Assembly: GCA_016718205.1 (NCBI GenBank)
Contig: JADKEB010000037.1
Location: forward strand, 62,001-126,000
Source of the DNA: Saprospiraceae bacterium
GTDB taxonomy: Bacteria; Bacteroidota; Bacteroidia; Chitinophagales; Saprospiraceae
Direction of reading: 5' to 3'
DNA length: 64,000 nucleotides
Each line of letters begins with the position of its first letter. The stretch's first letter is position 1. The position numbers were made by a program, and so were the translations under genes. Of this stretch, positions 37,688-46,958 are shown one piece after another. The notes under the pieces are model-generated. The model ran no database searches, was not told the origin of the DNA, and saw only the letters and a list, made by a program, of their open reading frames with translations.

Positions 37688-37735
37688 GTTTATACCGGAA
37701 ATCAGACTTATTTTTCAAAACAAGAGGTATTAATC

Positions 37736-37766
37736 TTTGAAAGTGCATCATATATAACTAATTTTG
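37736..37766 (+). promoter_or_regulatory. Promoter of ridA
   Basis: TTTG (37736-37739) and TAATTTTG (37759-37766) are 19 bases apart, 25 bases before the start. A full match to the consensus. Confidence 0.7.
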
Positions 37767-37791
37767 CAAGGTCACAAATATTAAAAATCAC

Positions 37792-38175
37792 ATGAAAACA
37801 ATCATCAATTCATCTAATGCCCCTGCCCCTGTGGGTCCCTATAACCAATCAGTCCTTGTTGGAAATACACTTTACCTTTCCGGCCAGATAGCCATCAATC
37901 AGGCTGAAGGCAAACTCATGACCGACACTATAGAGGAAGAAACACATCAGGTGATGAAAAACCTGAGCTATGTCCTTGCAGAAGCGGGAATGACTTTTGA
38001 AAATGTCGTCAAATGCTCTGTTTTTGTTAAAGATATGGAGATGTATGGCAGAATCAATGCCGTATATGCATCTTATTTCAATGAAGATACTGCACCTGCC
38101 CGCGAACTGGTTCAGGTAGCCAATCTGCCTAAATATGTCAATGTGGAGATCAGCTGTATTGCCGTTAATTACTGA
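37792..38175 (+). CDS. ridA: RidA-family enamine/imine deaminase
   Basis: The 127-aa protein has APVGPYNQSVLVGNTLYLSG at the start and the catalytic-site region with APARELVQVANLPKYVNVEI (Arg at the substrate site). RidA removes reactive 2-aminoacrylate made by PLP enzymes. Confidence 0.95.
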   Translation: MKTIINSSNAPAPVGPYNQSVLVGNTLYLSGQIAINQAEGKLMTDTIEEETHQVMKNLSYVLAEAGMTFENVVKCSVFVKDMEMYGRINAVYASYFNEDTAPARELVQVANLPKYVNVEISCIAVNY

Positions 38176-38354
38176 AAATCTTTGTCAGTTCGATAAAAAT
38201 TCCCTAGGATACCCGTTTCCTTTTTTCCCTTTTGATTGGTGGGTAGTAAACACATGTATACATTAAGCGAACAGAAAGTTGCTATTTAGTTAAGCCAAGA
38301 TCCGGATGGCAAAAGGCAATAAGAGATAAACTAAAGTATAGTTGCTAACAGCTA

Positions 38355-38789
38355 TCAGGGATTCCCTCTTTTATACTTTTTCCAGATCTGTTTGAAGTTT
38401 TTTGCCATGGCTTTAGAAGTTGTCTTACCGAATTGTATGACATCGTTGTTGTCTTCAAGAGCTGGTGCAGCACAAGCAATGGGGTCTTTATCAGATCCAT
38501 TGTAAATTCCTATTTCCATTACAAAGGGTGACAAATCCGACTCAGCTATGATTAAAAAGTTCTGATTGACTTCATCTTCAGTAAGCTTATATTTTTTCTT
38601 GTAAAGATCTAACTGTTTAGTAATGGTTTTTGAAGCAGGAATGATGTATTTATATTTGGTTTTTTGCCCGAGATTTACACTGACCAGCTCAGAAAAATCT
38701 TTGTTTTCTACATCATAATGGAGTGCAGGACTGATGACCCATACTTCTTTGGCCTTATCTTCGAGTTTGATTAATTGTTTAATTGTCAT
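38355..38789 (-). CDS. Conserved unknown protein
   Basis: The 144-aa protein from ATG 38789 has no signal or membrane helix. It alternates strands and helices (AKEVWVISPALHYDVENKDF, FLIIAESDLSPFVMEIGIYN) and ends in a basic tail. An in-frame start at 38885 would add 32 residues that look like untranslated leader. I do not recognise it. Confidence 0.62.
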   Translation of the reverse strand: MTIKQLIKLEDKAKEVWVISPALHYDVENKDFSELVSVNLGQKTKYKYIIPASKTITKQLDLYKKKYKLTEDEVNQNFLIIAESDLSPFVMEIGIYNGSDKDPIACAAPALEDNNDVIQFGKTTSKAMAKNFKQIWKKYKRGNP

Positions 38790-38897
38790 TTCTTTTGTAT
38801 CTTTAATTGGTGCAAATATAGCTATCGTTTTTTTAATATGCTCCGTTGTTGATAGATTTTTCGAACTACAAAGCGTGAAAGACAAAAACTGGAAGTT

Positions 38898-39183
38898 AGA
38901 GTATGTTTAAAAATTTATCCCTGCTCTGAACAAGTCAATAGTGAAAATACCATTTTTCCATTCACTATAATTGCGGACAATAAGAATGTGTAGTTAAAGT
39001 AAGTTTAAGCTTTTATTGAATGATAATCAATATCTTATCAACCTGAGTTCAAAATAATCGCATTGTTTAATACAACTGCCAGCCTATTACAAAGTTGACC
39101 GGCAAACTAAACTCGTTAATTCATGTATTGTCAGAAACATAACCTACTGATTAGCAACTAAGAAAATTTTTTAACCATACTCT
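38898..39183. mobile_element. MITE-like element A, related only at its ends
   Basis: The 286-bp stretch begins AGAGTATGTTTAAAAATTT and ends with the inverted form (TTTTTTAACCATACTCT), the same termini as elements B and C. The interior is unrelated to B/C and contains no gene. It fills most of the gap between two genes. Confidence 0.55.
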
Positions 39184-39270
39184 TAAAGCGGCAAAAATAC
39201 CATAAATTTTCTAAATATTGGAGTTTAAGGTTGTGGCATGATATAATTCTTAAAAATGAAAATATACTGT

Positions 39271-39278
39271 TACCTTTG
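39271..39278 (+). promoter_or_regulatory. -7 box of the CorC/HlyC gene
   Basis: TACCTTTG, 21 bases before the start; no good -33 seen. Confidence 0.45.
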
Positions 39279-39299
39279 CATCAAAATTATAAATGATAA

Positions 39300-40589
39300 A
39301 TGATCAGCGATATACTTATAACCCTTACGTTGGTATTTCTTAATGGATTTTTTGTAGCAGCAGAATTTGCAATAGTAAAAGTTCGTGCTTCTCAACTTAA
39401 AATAAAAGCCGACGATGGTGATAAAACTGCAATTTTATCATCCCACATTGTCAATCATCTGGATGGATATCTGGCAGCTACTCAACTTGGAATTACTTTG
39501 GCAAGTTTGGGTCTAGGCTGGGTTGGCGAACCGGTCGTTTCAAAAATCATTATCAATTTGTTTCACTTATTTGGACTACAGATATCAGATGCCTTTGCTC
39601 ATAGCATTGCACTGCCGATAGCTTTTGCCATAATAACTGTTTTACATATTGTATTCGGAGAGCTGGCACCTAAATCCATAGCTATTCAGAAACCTGAATC
39701 TACCACTATGATGATTGCTTATCCATTGAATGTTTTTTATTATGTTTTCAAACCCTTTATTTGGGTACTTAACGGCATAGCCAACTTTATTTTAAGAGCA
39801 TTGAACATCCAATCAGTGCATGGGTCTGAAATCCATAGTTCTGACGAACTGAAATACCTGATCAAACAGAGTTCTGATGAAGGAAATATAGTCAATGCTG
39901 ATTATGAAATTATCAGAAATGCCTTTGACTTTTCTGAAACAAATGTCAGACAGATTTTGATCCCGCGCAATCAGGTAGTAGCTATTGATGTGGACGCATT
40001 TGATGAGAAGATGATTGACAAACTTCTGGAAGAAGGATATTCAAGAATTCCTTGTTTTGAAAAAAATATTGACAATATAATAGGAGTTATTTACATCAAG
40101 GATTTGCTCATATTGCTTAAAAATAATAACGAACTGAACATTCGTCAGCTGATGAGACCACTGATTGTGACTCCTGAATCTAGGAAAATCGGCAGCCTGT
40201 TAAAAGAGTTTCAGCTAAAACACATTCAAATGGCCATCGTAGTCAATGAGTTTGGAGGTCTTGAAGGAATAGTCACGATGGAAGATATCATCGAAGAATT
40301 GGTGGGTGAAATCCAGGATGAATACGATAATGAAATACCAATAGTAGAAAAAATAGACGAAAAATCATATAATGTCATAGCTACTTCGCCGCTGGATGAT
40401 ATCAATGAGTTTTTGCCTTATGCCATTGAGTCCATCGAAGAAGCCACTACTCTGGCAGGTGTGATCATTCATAAGGTGGGCGGCATCCCCTCTGCCAATG
40501 AAAAAATAAGAATCGACGAATACGAAATCACTATCATCAAGAAAGTAAGAAATTCTATCAATCTTGTCCATATGAAAGTGGTTAATTAG
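39300..40589 (+). CDS. CorC/HlyC family: CNNM membrane domain, CBS pair, CorC_HlyC domain
   Basis: The 429-aa protein has an N-terminal CNNM domain with four hydrophobic segments (1-170; NGFFVAAEFAIVKVR, GWVGEPVV), a CBS pair (210-330; VRQILIPRNQVVAID, MAIVVNEFGGLEGIVTMEDI) and a C-terminal CorC_HlyC domain (345-425). Such proteins handle Mg2+/Co2+ efflux; the old haemolysin name is misleading. Confidence 0.92.
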   Translation: MISDILITLTLVFLNGFFVAAEFAIVKVRASQLKIKADDGDKTAILSSHIVNHLDGYLAATQLGITLASLGLGWVGEPVVSKIIINLFHLFGLQISDAFAHSIALPIAFAIITVLHIVFGELAPKSIAIQKPESTTMMIAYPLNVFYYVFKPFIWVLNGIANFILRALNIQSVHGSEIHSSDELKYLIKQSSDEGNIVNADYEIIRNAFDFSETNVRQILIPRNQVVAIDVDAFDEKMIDKLLEEGYSRIPCFEKNIDNIIGVIYIKDLLILLKNNNELNIRQLMRPLIVTPESRKIGSLLKEFQLKHIQMAIVVNEFGGLEGIVTMEDIIEELVGEIQDEYDNEIPIVEKIDEKSYNVIATSPLDDINEFLPYAIESIEEATTLAGVIIHKVGGIPSANEKIRIDEYEITIIKKVRNSINLVHMKVVN

Positions 40590-40641
40590 ACGTTGGCTTA
40601 ATGATTAGAAAAATAAAAAACAAAACCAGTACTACACTACC

Positions 40642-41640
40642 CTATTCCACCAAAGAATAGTCGACCCCTAAATGAAATAGGGCATCACCAAGTGATACAA
40701 CACTGGCATTGTTATGTCCAATGATATGGCCTGAATTTGGTGCGCGCACCTGGATAGATTTATTGCCAAATGGTTCTTTGATTTCACCCATCACTTCATC
40801 TTTCTCGACATATTCACCGGATTTTTTGGACCATATAAAAATACCGGGCTCACTCGCCCTTACCCATTTATCTTTATGGATTATCCATTGGTCGTCTGAC
40901 ATCGAGAGAGCTGGCTCCTGGATCATGGAAAGTTTTACCAAAAGGTTTTTTATGACCTGAATGCCTGATATGATAGAAAGTTTGTCCAATCTGATGGACT
41001 CGCCTCCTTCAAACACTAAAGCTGGAATCTTCATGTCATAAGCTGCCCGCCTGAAAGAATGGGCAATCAGTGGCTGCTCTATCAGATACTTAACTCCACA
41101 ACTATGTGCCAGCATAGTAGCAATCTGATCATTTTTATTATAACGTATCTGAGGGAAATTGTATCGTGCTTCGCCGCCTGTATGAAAATCAATGGCTACG
41201 TCGACATAAGGAAGAATTTTTTTGGTTATGATTCTCGCTACCCTTGAAGCCAATGAACCACTGAAATGCCCGGGAAAAGATCTGTTGACATCTTTACCAT
41301 CAGACACATCTCTTGTAAAGTTGATAAAACCAAACACATTTAATAATGGAATCAGTATGACTGTACCACAAGTGACGGAGTCAAAAATGGATTCTTCAAT
41401 ACTTCGTCTGACTATTTCGATACCATTGATCTCATTACCATGGACACCCCCAAGCACCAGCAATGACGGTCCGGGAACGCCAGTATGTAATACATGTGCA
41501 AAAACGTTGATCCTATTGCCCGAAGCAAGCTTACCGGCATTGATTTTAAGCGTATAAAGCTTACCATGAGTGATGACCTCATTATCGATGATCAACTCGC
41601 CGATATCTTTAAGTTTGGGAGTAATAAATTCAGGAAACAT
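40642..41640 (-). CDS. Succinylglutamate desuccinylase/aspartoacylase-like M14 hydrolase
   Basis: The 332-aa protein from ATG 41640 has the zinc blocks GGVHGNEINGIEIV, DVNRSFPG and AIDFHTGG, the general base in VFEGGES and a C-terminal lipoyl-like barrel (EIKEPFGNKSIQVRAPNSGH). No signal peptide, unlike its paralogue at 30024-31112. It starts 4 bases after the rimK stop, so it is in one operon with rimK; it may undo or replace the amide bonds that RimK makes. Confidence 0.88.
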   Translation of the reverse strand: MFPEFITPKLKDIGELIIDNEVITHGKLYTLKINAGKLASGNRINVFAHVLHTGVPGPSLLVLGGVHGNEINGIEIVRRSIEESIFDSVTCGTVILIPLLNVFGFINFTRDVSDGKDVNRSFPGHFSGSLASRVARIITKKILPYVDVAIDFHTGGEARYNFPQIRYNKNDQIATMLAHSCGVKYLIEQPLIAHSFRRAAYDMKIPALVFEGGESIRLDKLSIISGIQVIKNLLVKLSMIQEPALSMSDDQWIIHKDKWVRASEPGIFIWSKKSGEYVEKDEVMGEIKEPFGNKSIQVRAPNSGHIIGHNNASVVSLGDALFHLGVDYSLVE

Positions 41641-41644
41641 AGGA

Positions 41645-42520
41645 TTATTTACAGTTTTTTTCCACAAATTGAATGATTTTTCCTGCAATGTCTACTCCTG
41701 TGGTGCCTTCTATACCTTCCAGACCCGGAGATGCGTTGACTTCAAGTACAACCGGCCCTGAATGAGTTTTTAACATGTCCACACCAGCAATCTTCAAGCC
41801 AAGTATTTCAACTGACCTTAATGCGGTCTCTTCTTCCTGAGAAGAGAGTTTTATCAGTTCTGATGTACCACCTCTGTGTAGATTTGATCTGAAATCTCCG
41901 GGTCTTGCTTGCCGTTTCATAGCACCTACTATTTCACCATCTACAATAAATGCCCTTATATCCGCACCTTTGGCTTCCTGTATAAATTTTTGGAGTATGA
42001 CTTTTTCCTTGGTTGCATAAAAAGCTTCAAGTATTGACTCTGCGTTACTTTTGTTTTCAGCGAGTATAACTCCCATACCCTGAGTACCAGTGATGAGCTT
42101 GATGATAATAGGGTAAGGTGCCATTTCTTCCAACAGAAAAGGCATTGTATAAGGATTGCTTACATACACGGTCTTAGGCACACCTACTCCGTGACTCCCT
42201 AAAATCTGGAGGCAACTCAACTTGTCTCTTGCTTTAAGAAGTGGCTCTGCATGTAAAGTAGAAAACACACCTTGAGTCTCAAATTGTCGGATCACTGCTG
42301 CCCCGTAACTTGTTGCTGTACTACCTATTCTGGGTATGACGGCATCCACATTTTTGATAGGCTGATTATTAAAATAGACACTGGACCTTCCTGATTCCAA
42401 TACGAGGTCACAATTCATGTGATCTATCACACGAACATAGTGATTTCTGCGTCTGGCTGCGTCGACAATGCTCTGAGTGCTGTACAAAGCAGCATTGCGT
42501 GAAAGGATTATGATGTTCAT
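41645..42520 (-). CDS. rimK: RimK-family ATP-grasp ligase
   Basis: The 291-aa protein has the RimK pre-ATP-grasp domain (1-100) and the ATP-grasp fold with ILQKFIQEAKGADIRAF, AMKRQARPGDFRSNLHRGG and EVNASPGLEGIE. RimK adds glutamates to the end of ribosomal protein S6; relatives add amino acids to other substrates. First gene of the operon with an M14 hydrolase. Confidence 0.92.
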   Translation of the reverse strand: MNIIILSRNAALYSTQSIVDAARRRNHYVRVIDHMNCDLVLESGRSSVYFNNQPIKNVDAVIPRIGSTATSYGAAVIRQFETQGVFSTLHAEPLLKARDKLSCLQILGSHGVGVPKTVYVSNPYTMPFLLEEMAPYPIIIKLITGTQGMGVILAENKSNAESILEAFYATKEKVILQKFIQEAKGADIRAFIVDGEIVGAMKRQARPGDFRSNLHRGGTSELIKLSSQEEETALRSVEILGLKIAGVDMLKTHSGPVVLEVNASPGLEGIEGTTGVDIAGKIIQFVEKNCK

Positions 42521-42591
42521 GCTTGTTTCAGGCCATATAAATTGGGGTAAAGATAATATTTATAAGTTATTTAGGACAGAATATGTAAAAA

Positions 42592-43920
42592 ATGGATGAA
42601 ACCATTACATTAGTGTCTCAAAAACAATTCATGATACCAATCGCTCTAAACAATAAAAAAACGATCAAGGCCTGGGCCATTTTTGATTGGGCCAATTCCG
42701 CATATGCATTAGTTATTTCCACGGCAATATTTCCAGGATATTTTGAAGAATATACTCCAAAAGAGATTAGTATAGGCCCAATGAATTTTTCTAATAGTGC
42801 ACTTTATTCTTTTGCTGTTTCGTTCTCTTATATCGTCATTGCATGTCTTTCTCCATTACTTTCCGGTATCGCAGATTATAGCGGGAGGAGAAAGTATTTT
42901 CTAAAAGCTTTTACATTAATTGGCTCTTTAGCGTGTATCACGTTGTATTTTTTTAAAGGTGAGCCACAATTATGGCTTGGCACATCAGCTTTTATACTTG
43001 CCACTATTGGGTTTGCTGGTAGTCTAGTGTTTTACGACTCATATCTGCCATTGATAGTGACTGAGGACCAGTATAATCGGGTCAGTGCCAAAGGATTTAC
43101 ATATGGATATGTTGGAAGCGTTATTTTACTTGTAGGGATTCTACTGATGATATTGTATCCCGCCACTTTTGGTCTTGCAGACAGTCAGATAGGTGCTCGT
43201 ATAGGCTTTTTGCTTGTAGGCATCTGGTGGTTGGGGTTTGCACAGTACACATTCCGTCACATGCCGCCAGATCAGGTCAATCTGTTCAGTAAAGACATGA
43301 TCAAAAATGGCTACAGAGAGATAAGAGGTGCTTTTGAAAGAATTAAAAAAATCCCTGATATCAGAAATTTCCTCACTGCTTTTTTCTTTTATAGTGCAGG
43401 GGTTCAAACGATCATTTATTTAGCCACTGTATTTGCCAAAAAGGAGCTCGGTTTTGCTGTTGGCGAATTGGTCATGCTGGTACTCATTCTTCAATTGGTG
43501 GCCATAGGCGGAGCACAGGCATTTTCTGTTCTGGGTAATAAAAAGGGTAATAAAATATCCATTCTTACAATGATTATCATTTGGATTATTATATGTCTTG
43601 CTGCATATTTTACTTATGATAAACTGACATTTTATATCATTGCCGGATTTGTAGGTCTGGTGATGGGCGGTATTCAGTCGCTTTCACGGGCAAGCTACTC
43701 GATGCTTATACCCGAAAAAGATCACGATACTACTTCTTACTTCAGCTTTTATGATGTAGTATACAAATCCGCCATAGTTGGTGGCACATTCATATTCGGA
43801 TTGGTGGATAATATCACCAATAACATGAGGTATTCCGTTTTGACTTTGGCGTTTCTATTTGTTATAGGATTTTATTTTATGAGCAAAACGAAGATAAAAA
43901 GAACGGTCTCAACTATATGA
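42592..43920 (+). CDS. UMF1/Atg22-like MFS transporter
   Basis: The 442-aa protein has about twelve helices and the family start KTIKAWAIFDWANSAYALVI. Later blocks are SGIADYSGRRKYFLK, GGIQSLSRASYSMLIPEKD. UMF1/Atg22 proteins move small solutes, in yeast amino acids. An alternative start lies 30 codons in (ATG at 42631). Single gene. Confidence 0.9.
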   Translation: MDETITLVSQKQFMIPIALNNKKTIKAWAIFDWANSAYALVISTAIFPGYFEEYTPKEISIGPMNFSNSALYSFAVSFSYIVIACLSPLLSGIADYSGRRKYFLKAFTLIGSLACITLYFFKGEPQLWLGTSAFILATIGFAGSLVFYDSYLPLIVTEDQYNRVSAKGFTYGYVGSVILLVGILLMILYPATFGLADSQIGARIGFLLVGIWWLGFAQYTFRHMPPDQVNLFSKDMIKNGYREIRGAFERIKKIPDIRNFLTAFFFYSAGVQTIIYLATVFAKKELGFAVGELVMLVLILQLVAIGGAQAFSVLGNKKGNKISILTMIIIWIIICLAAYFTYDKLTFYIIAGFVGLVMGGIQSLSRASYSMLIPEKDHDTTSYFSFYDVVYKSAIVGGTFIFGLVDNITNNMRYSVLTLAFLFVIGFYFMSKTKIKRTVSTI

Positions 43921-44201
43921 AAAGAGAGTAACCCAAAATTACACTTTCTTAAAATTGCTTTTGTTTTACACCAACTCTAAAGGAAAAACCGATTGAATAA
44001 ACAGGAGGAAAATTTTTTGACAATAATGATGAAAGTGATAAAAATCAAAGAACGAGTGCACTCCCTCCATTTTAAGGCCATTTTAAGGGAGCGTTGGGGT
44101 GGGTAAACTTAGAGGAATTGTATGAAAAAATGGAATACACCCTATGAAAACCTGTATATTTACACAAGAATCCACTTAATACATACAAATATTACATCGA
44201 T
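43921..44201. other. Intergenic region with repeat R2
   Basis: Holds repeat R2 (43984-44112) and an AT-rich leader before the next lipoprotein gene. No other signals seen. Confidence 0.5.
43984..44112. repeat. Dispersed repeat R2 (copy of 27331-27459)
   Basis: Same orientation and about 93-94% identical to R1 by eye, including the block CAAAGAACGAGTGCACTCCC. It precedes a lipoprotein gene by about 90 bases, as R1 precedes the remnant signal peptide by 16. Confidence 0.85.
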
Positions 44202-44864
44202 TTGACATACAACATAATCAAATATAGCTCTACACTCATTGTACTTTTGTGGTTGACGTCTTGCCATTCGATAAAAAAATCCAATCAGGAATTAACAACA
44301 ACCGAAGTGTGGATAGGATCACCAATATGTAAGCCCAAAAAGATTGCCGTGGAAAAAACGAGCAGTTACCAATGCCGCAATTATGAATTTATTATCAGTA
44401 AAGATGAACACCTGAATGAACCGTTGACCATTGAAGAAGAATTTCAAAATGCTTTCAGGGGAAATTATTATTCAAAATTTTTTGAAATCATCCACATAGA
44501 TTCAAAACTGTACCAATTTTTCAGGGATTCAGTACATTTGGTTGCAGTCTCCGGTCTGAATTTAAGCACAAAGCAATTATTTTCATGTCCATCTTGCAAT
44601 AAAACTGCCACATTGATATTCAGAACCAGGACATATCATTATCCTTTTTATTGGCCAGAAACGGCTTCCGGAACTGAACCATACAGCATTGCAATAGACA
44701 CTATTTCAGGCTATTACCGTAAAATATGGATAGCTAATTCAGACTCTCTACCATCTGGAGTCACCTTCAGAAAATCAGCATTAAAGGTTTTTACAATCTA
44801 CAATACTAAAACAACAGACAAAAAAACTATCCAAAATATTTTAGTCAATATAAAACCATTATAA
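44202..44864 (+). CDS. Lipoprotein of unknown function
   Basis: The 220-aa protein starts at a TTG (44202; no in-frame ATG nearby) with a lipoprotein signal (LIVLLWLTSC). The mature part is mixed alpha/beta with one CPSCNK pair. I do not recognise a domain. Confidence 0.7.
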   Translation: MTYNIIKYSSTLIVLLWLTSCHSIKKSNQELTTTEVWIGSPICKPKKIAVEKTSSYQCRNYEFIISKDEHLNEPLTIEEEFQNAFRGNYYSKFFEIIHIDSKLYQFFRDSVHLVAVSGLNLSTKQLFSCPSCNKTATLIFRTRTYHYPFYWPETASGTEPYSIAIDTISGYYRKIWIANSDSLPSGVTFRKSALKVFTIYNTKTTDKKTIQNILVNIKPL

Positions 44865-45021
44865 TTCTATCATTTCTTCTTCCAATATAGAAACTTTTAC
44901 GCTACACTAAAAAAAACTCTTTCTGAGCATGCAACATTATTTCCATTTTTGTTACTTAACAGTATAAACCAATTAATTCATTTCTATATTCTTAAGTTGT
45001 GGTAACAGTTGCGGAGCATGA

Positions 45022-45879
45022 CAGTTATTTATTCTGTTTATCCTTATTTCAGGATTTTACAATTCCTTCGCCCAAAAGTACGAAGCCAATACAACTGCTA
45101 AAACATTGGTACTCGAGTCCGGTGGATTGGTCATCGAAGGCCATACAGGCAAATCTATCATCATAGAACAATATGAAGAAGATAAAACCGATAAAAAAGG
45201 CGAAGGGCTATCATCGTTGTCAACCATTAGCGGAAATGTCATTCTCACTACCAGAAATCATCGTTACCCTGGAGATGATTGCAATGGTAAAGATGATAGA
45301 AAAAAAGGACTAACAGTACTGAATCTCAATGGCTTGAAAGACAATACAGGTTTTGGATTGTATATAAATGACAATGGTACCAATATTGAAATCAAACCAG
45401 TATCCAGAAATTGTTGTAATAACATCGTTATAAAAATTCCAAATACTATGAATATAACAGGAAATATCAATGGAGTATATAAACAAAATACAATAAAAAT
45501 ATCAAAGATTTCCGGAGAAATAGACCTGTCTACCCAATATAATAAGTTGTATTTTGATGATTTGTCAGGTCCAATCATGGCCAAAACTACTTATGGTGAT
45601 GTCGAAGGTTCATTAGCTCAGTCTATCAAAGCTCCGATTTCAATAATTTCAGCATATGGACTCATAGATCTGAAGCTTCAGCCATCTCCGAAAATTAACA
45701 TTGAACTCATTACACCTTGGGGCAATACTTATATTCCAAACGACCTGACAATAGATCTTACTGAAAAATCTGACGTAAAGGGTATAAAGCAAGCAGCAAT
45801 TAAGGGTAAAATAAATGGTGGAGGCCCGTTGATTGTTTTAAATGCCAGTTATGGCAATATTTATCTGAGAACAAATTAG
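45022..45879 (+). CDS. DUF4097-type beta-helix surface protein
   Basis: The frame from 45022 codes a signal peptide (LFILFILISGFYNSFAQ) and about 265 residues of short beta repeats (VLESGGLVIEG, ITGNINGVYKQN, GPIMAKTTYGDVEG, NASYGNIYLR), as in DUF4097 proteins. No ATG is in frame before the signal; an ATG at 45018 is out of frame by one base, so the start is either a rare codon or hit by an indel. A terminator follows. Confidence 0.78.
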   Translation, partial: QLFILFILISGFYNSFAQKYEANTTAKTLVLESGGLVIEGHTGKSIIIEQYEEDKTDKKGEGLSSLSTISGNVILTTRNHRYPGDDCNGKDDRKKGLTVLNLNGLKDNTGFGLYINDNGTNIEIKPVSRNCCNNIVIKIPNTMNITGNINGVYKQNTIKISKISGEIDLSTQYNKLYFDDLSGPIMAKTTYGDVEGSLAQSIKAPISIISAYGLIDLKLQPSPKINIELITPWGNTYIPNDLTIDLTEKSDVKGIKQAAIKGKINGGGPLIVLNASYGNIYLRTN

Positions 45880-45908
45880 ACTGTTTAGATCATATCATTA
45901 ATTTTAAG

Positions 45909-45950
45909 AACAAAGGATCATTCAATAGTTTTGTTTGATCCTTTGTTTTT
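45909..45950 (+). terminator. Terminator after the DUF4097 gene
   Basis: AACAAAGGATCA (45909-45920) pairs with TGATCCTTTGTT (45936-45947), loop 15 bases, followed by a T run. Confidence 0.75.
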
Positions 45951-46023
45951 GGGTCAATGGTATTTCAGACCAATATCTACTTCAAAATAGAGTTCAACTA
46001 TGAAATTCTGTTATTTTTGTGAC

Positions 46024-46851
46024 ATGATTTTCAAAAATAATATACTTTCATCCGTTCAGGAAAAAATAATGTGGGTATTTTTCTACCTGCTTATTGCTCT
46101 GTCATTTATTTTTATTGCTAATGATAATACTCTTGTTGAGCTTCTTGACATCCCATCATTTTTTTCAGATGTACTATTTGCAATAGTTTTAACTTATGGT
46201 GTAGGCTTTTATTTAAGTAAATTAAATACAAAACTCGACTTAGAATATCCATGGATAGAATATTTCAAAATTCGTTTAGTAAAACAATTTGTTTTTGGTG
46301 TACTGTTACCTCTGATGGTGGCCATACTGCTCGAAATTGCATATTTAAAATCCATAGATATTTCCTTTTTTGAGAGTTCTATTCTTAATTTAGAGCTGCC
46401 ACTCGCATTTATATTTTTGATGCTCATCAATTTGGGCTTATTAGCTGACAACCTTTTAAGAAATAAAAAAGTCATCAATGAAAAGCATGATCAAATATTT
46501 AAAAACTCACCTAAAACCTTAAATTACATCAATGTCCAAAAAGGTCTTGTTGAAGAAAATCTGCCACTTGAACGATGTGCCCTAATAATGAGTTCCAATA
46601 AATTGTTGTGGTTGAAAACTTTTGAAGGCGAAAAGTATCGTTTACAAGGGACTTTGGATGAGTGGGAGAAAAAACTGAAATATTCAAATTTTTACAGAAT
46701 AAACAGGCAGTATATTGTTTCATATATATCCATCCAATCAGTTGAACCCACTTCGACAAGAAAGCTAAAAGTAAACTTTGTATTTCCTACGGAAAATGTG
46801 TACATTTCCAAACCAAACGTTGCTAAATTCAAGCAATGGTGGAAACAATAA
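46024..46851 (+). CDS. Membrane-bound LytTR transcription regulator
   Basis: The protein (275 aa from ATG 46024; 283 from 46000) has four membrane helices in the first 145 residues and a C-terminal LytTR DNA-binding domain (about 170-275), seen as SSNKLLWLKTFEGEKYRLQG and FYRINRQYIVSYISIQSVEP. No phospho-receiver is present, so it may respond to a membrane signal directly. Confidence 0.88.
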   Translation: MIFKNNILSSVQEKIMWVFFYLLIALSFIFIANDNTLVELLDIPSFFSDVLFAIVLTYGVGFYLSKLNTKLDLEYPWIEYFKIRLVKQFVFGVLLPLMVAILLEIAYLKSIDISFFESSILNLELPLAFIFLMLINLGLLADNLLRNKKVINEKHDQIFKNSPKTLNYINVQKGLVEENLPLERCALIMSSNKLLWLKTFEGEKYRLQGTLDEWEKKLKYSNFYRINRQYIVSYISIQSVEPTSTRKLKVNFVFPTENVYISKPNVAKFKQWWKQ

Positions 46852-46958
46852 TGGAAAGTTTAGCGGCTTTTTGTGCCGGTTTAGTATTTTAGCACATGAT
46901 TTTAATCGTGTACCGAAATAATTAATTTCATTTTTGCAAAAAATAAATATCCGCAAGA

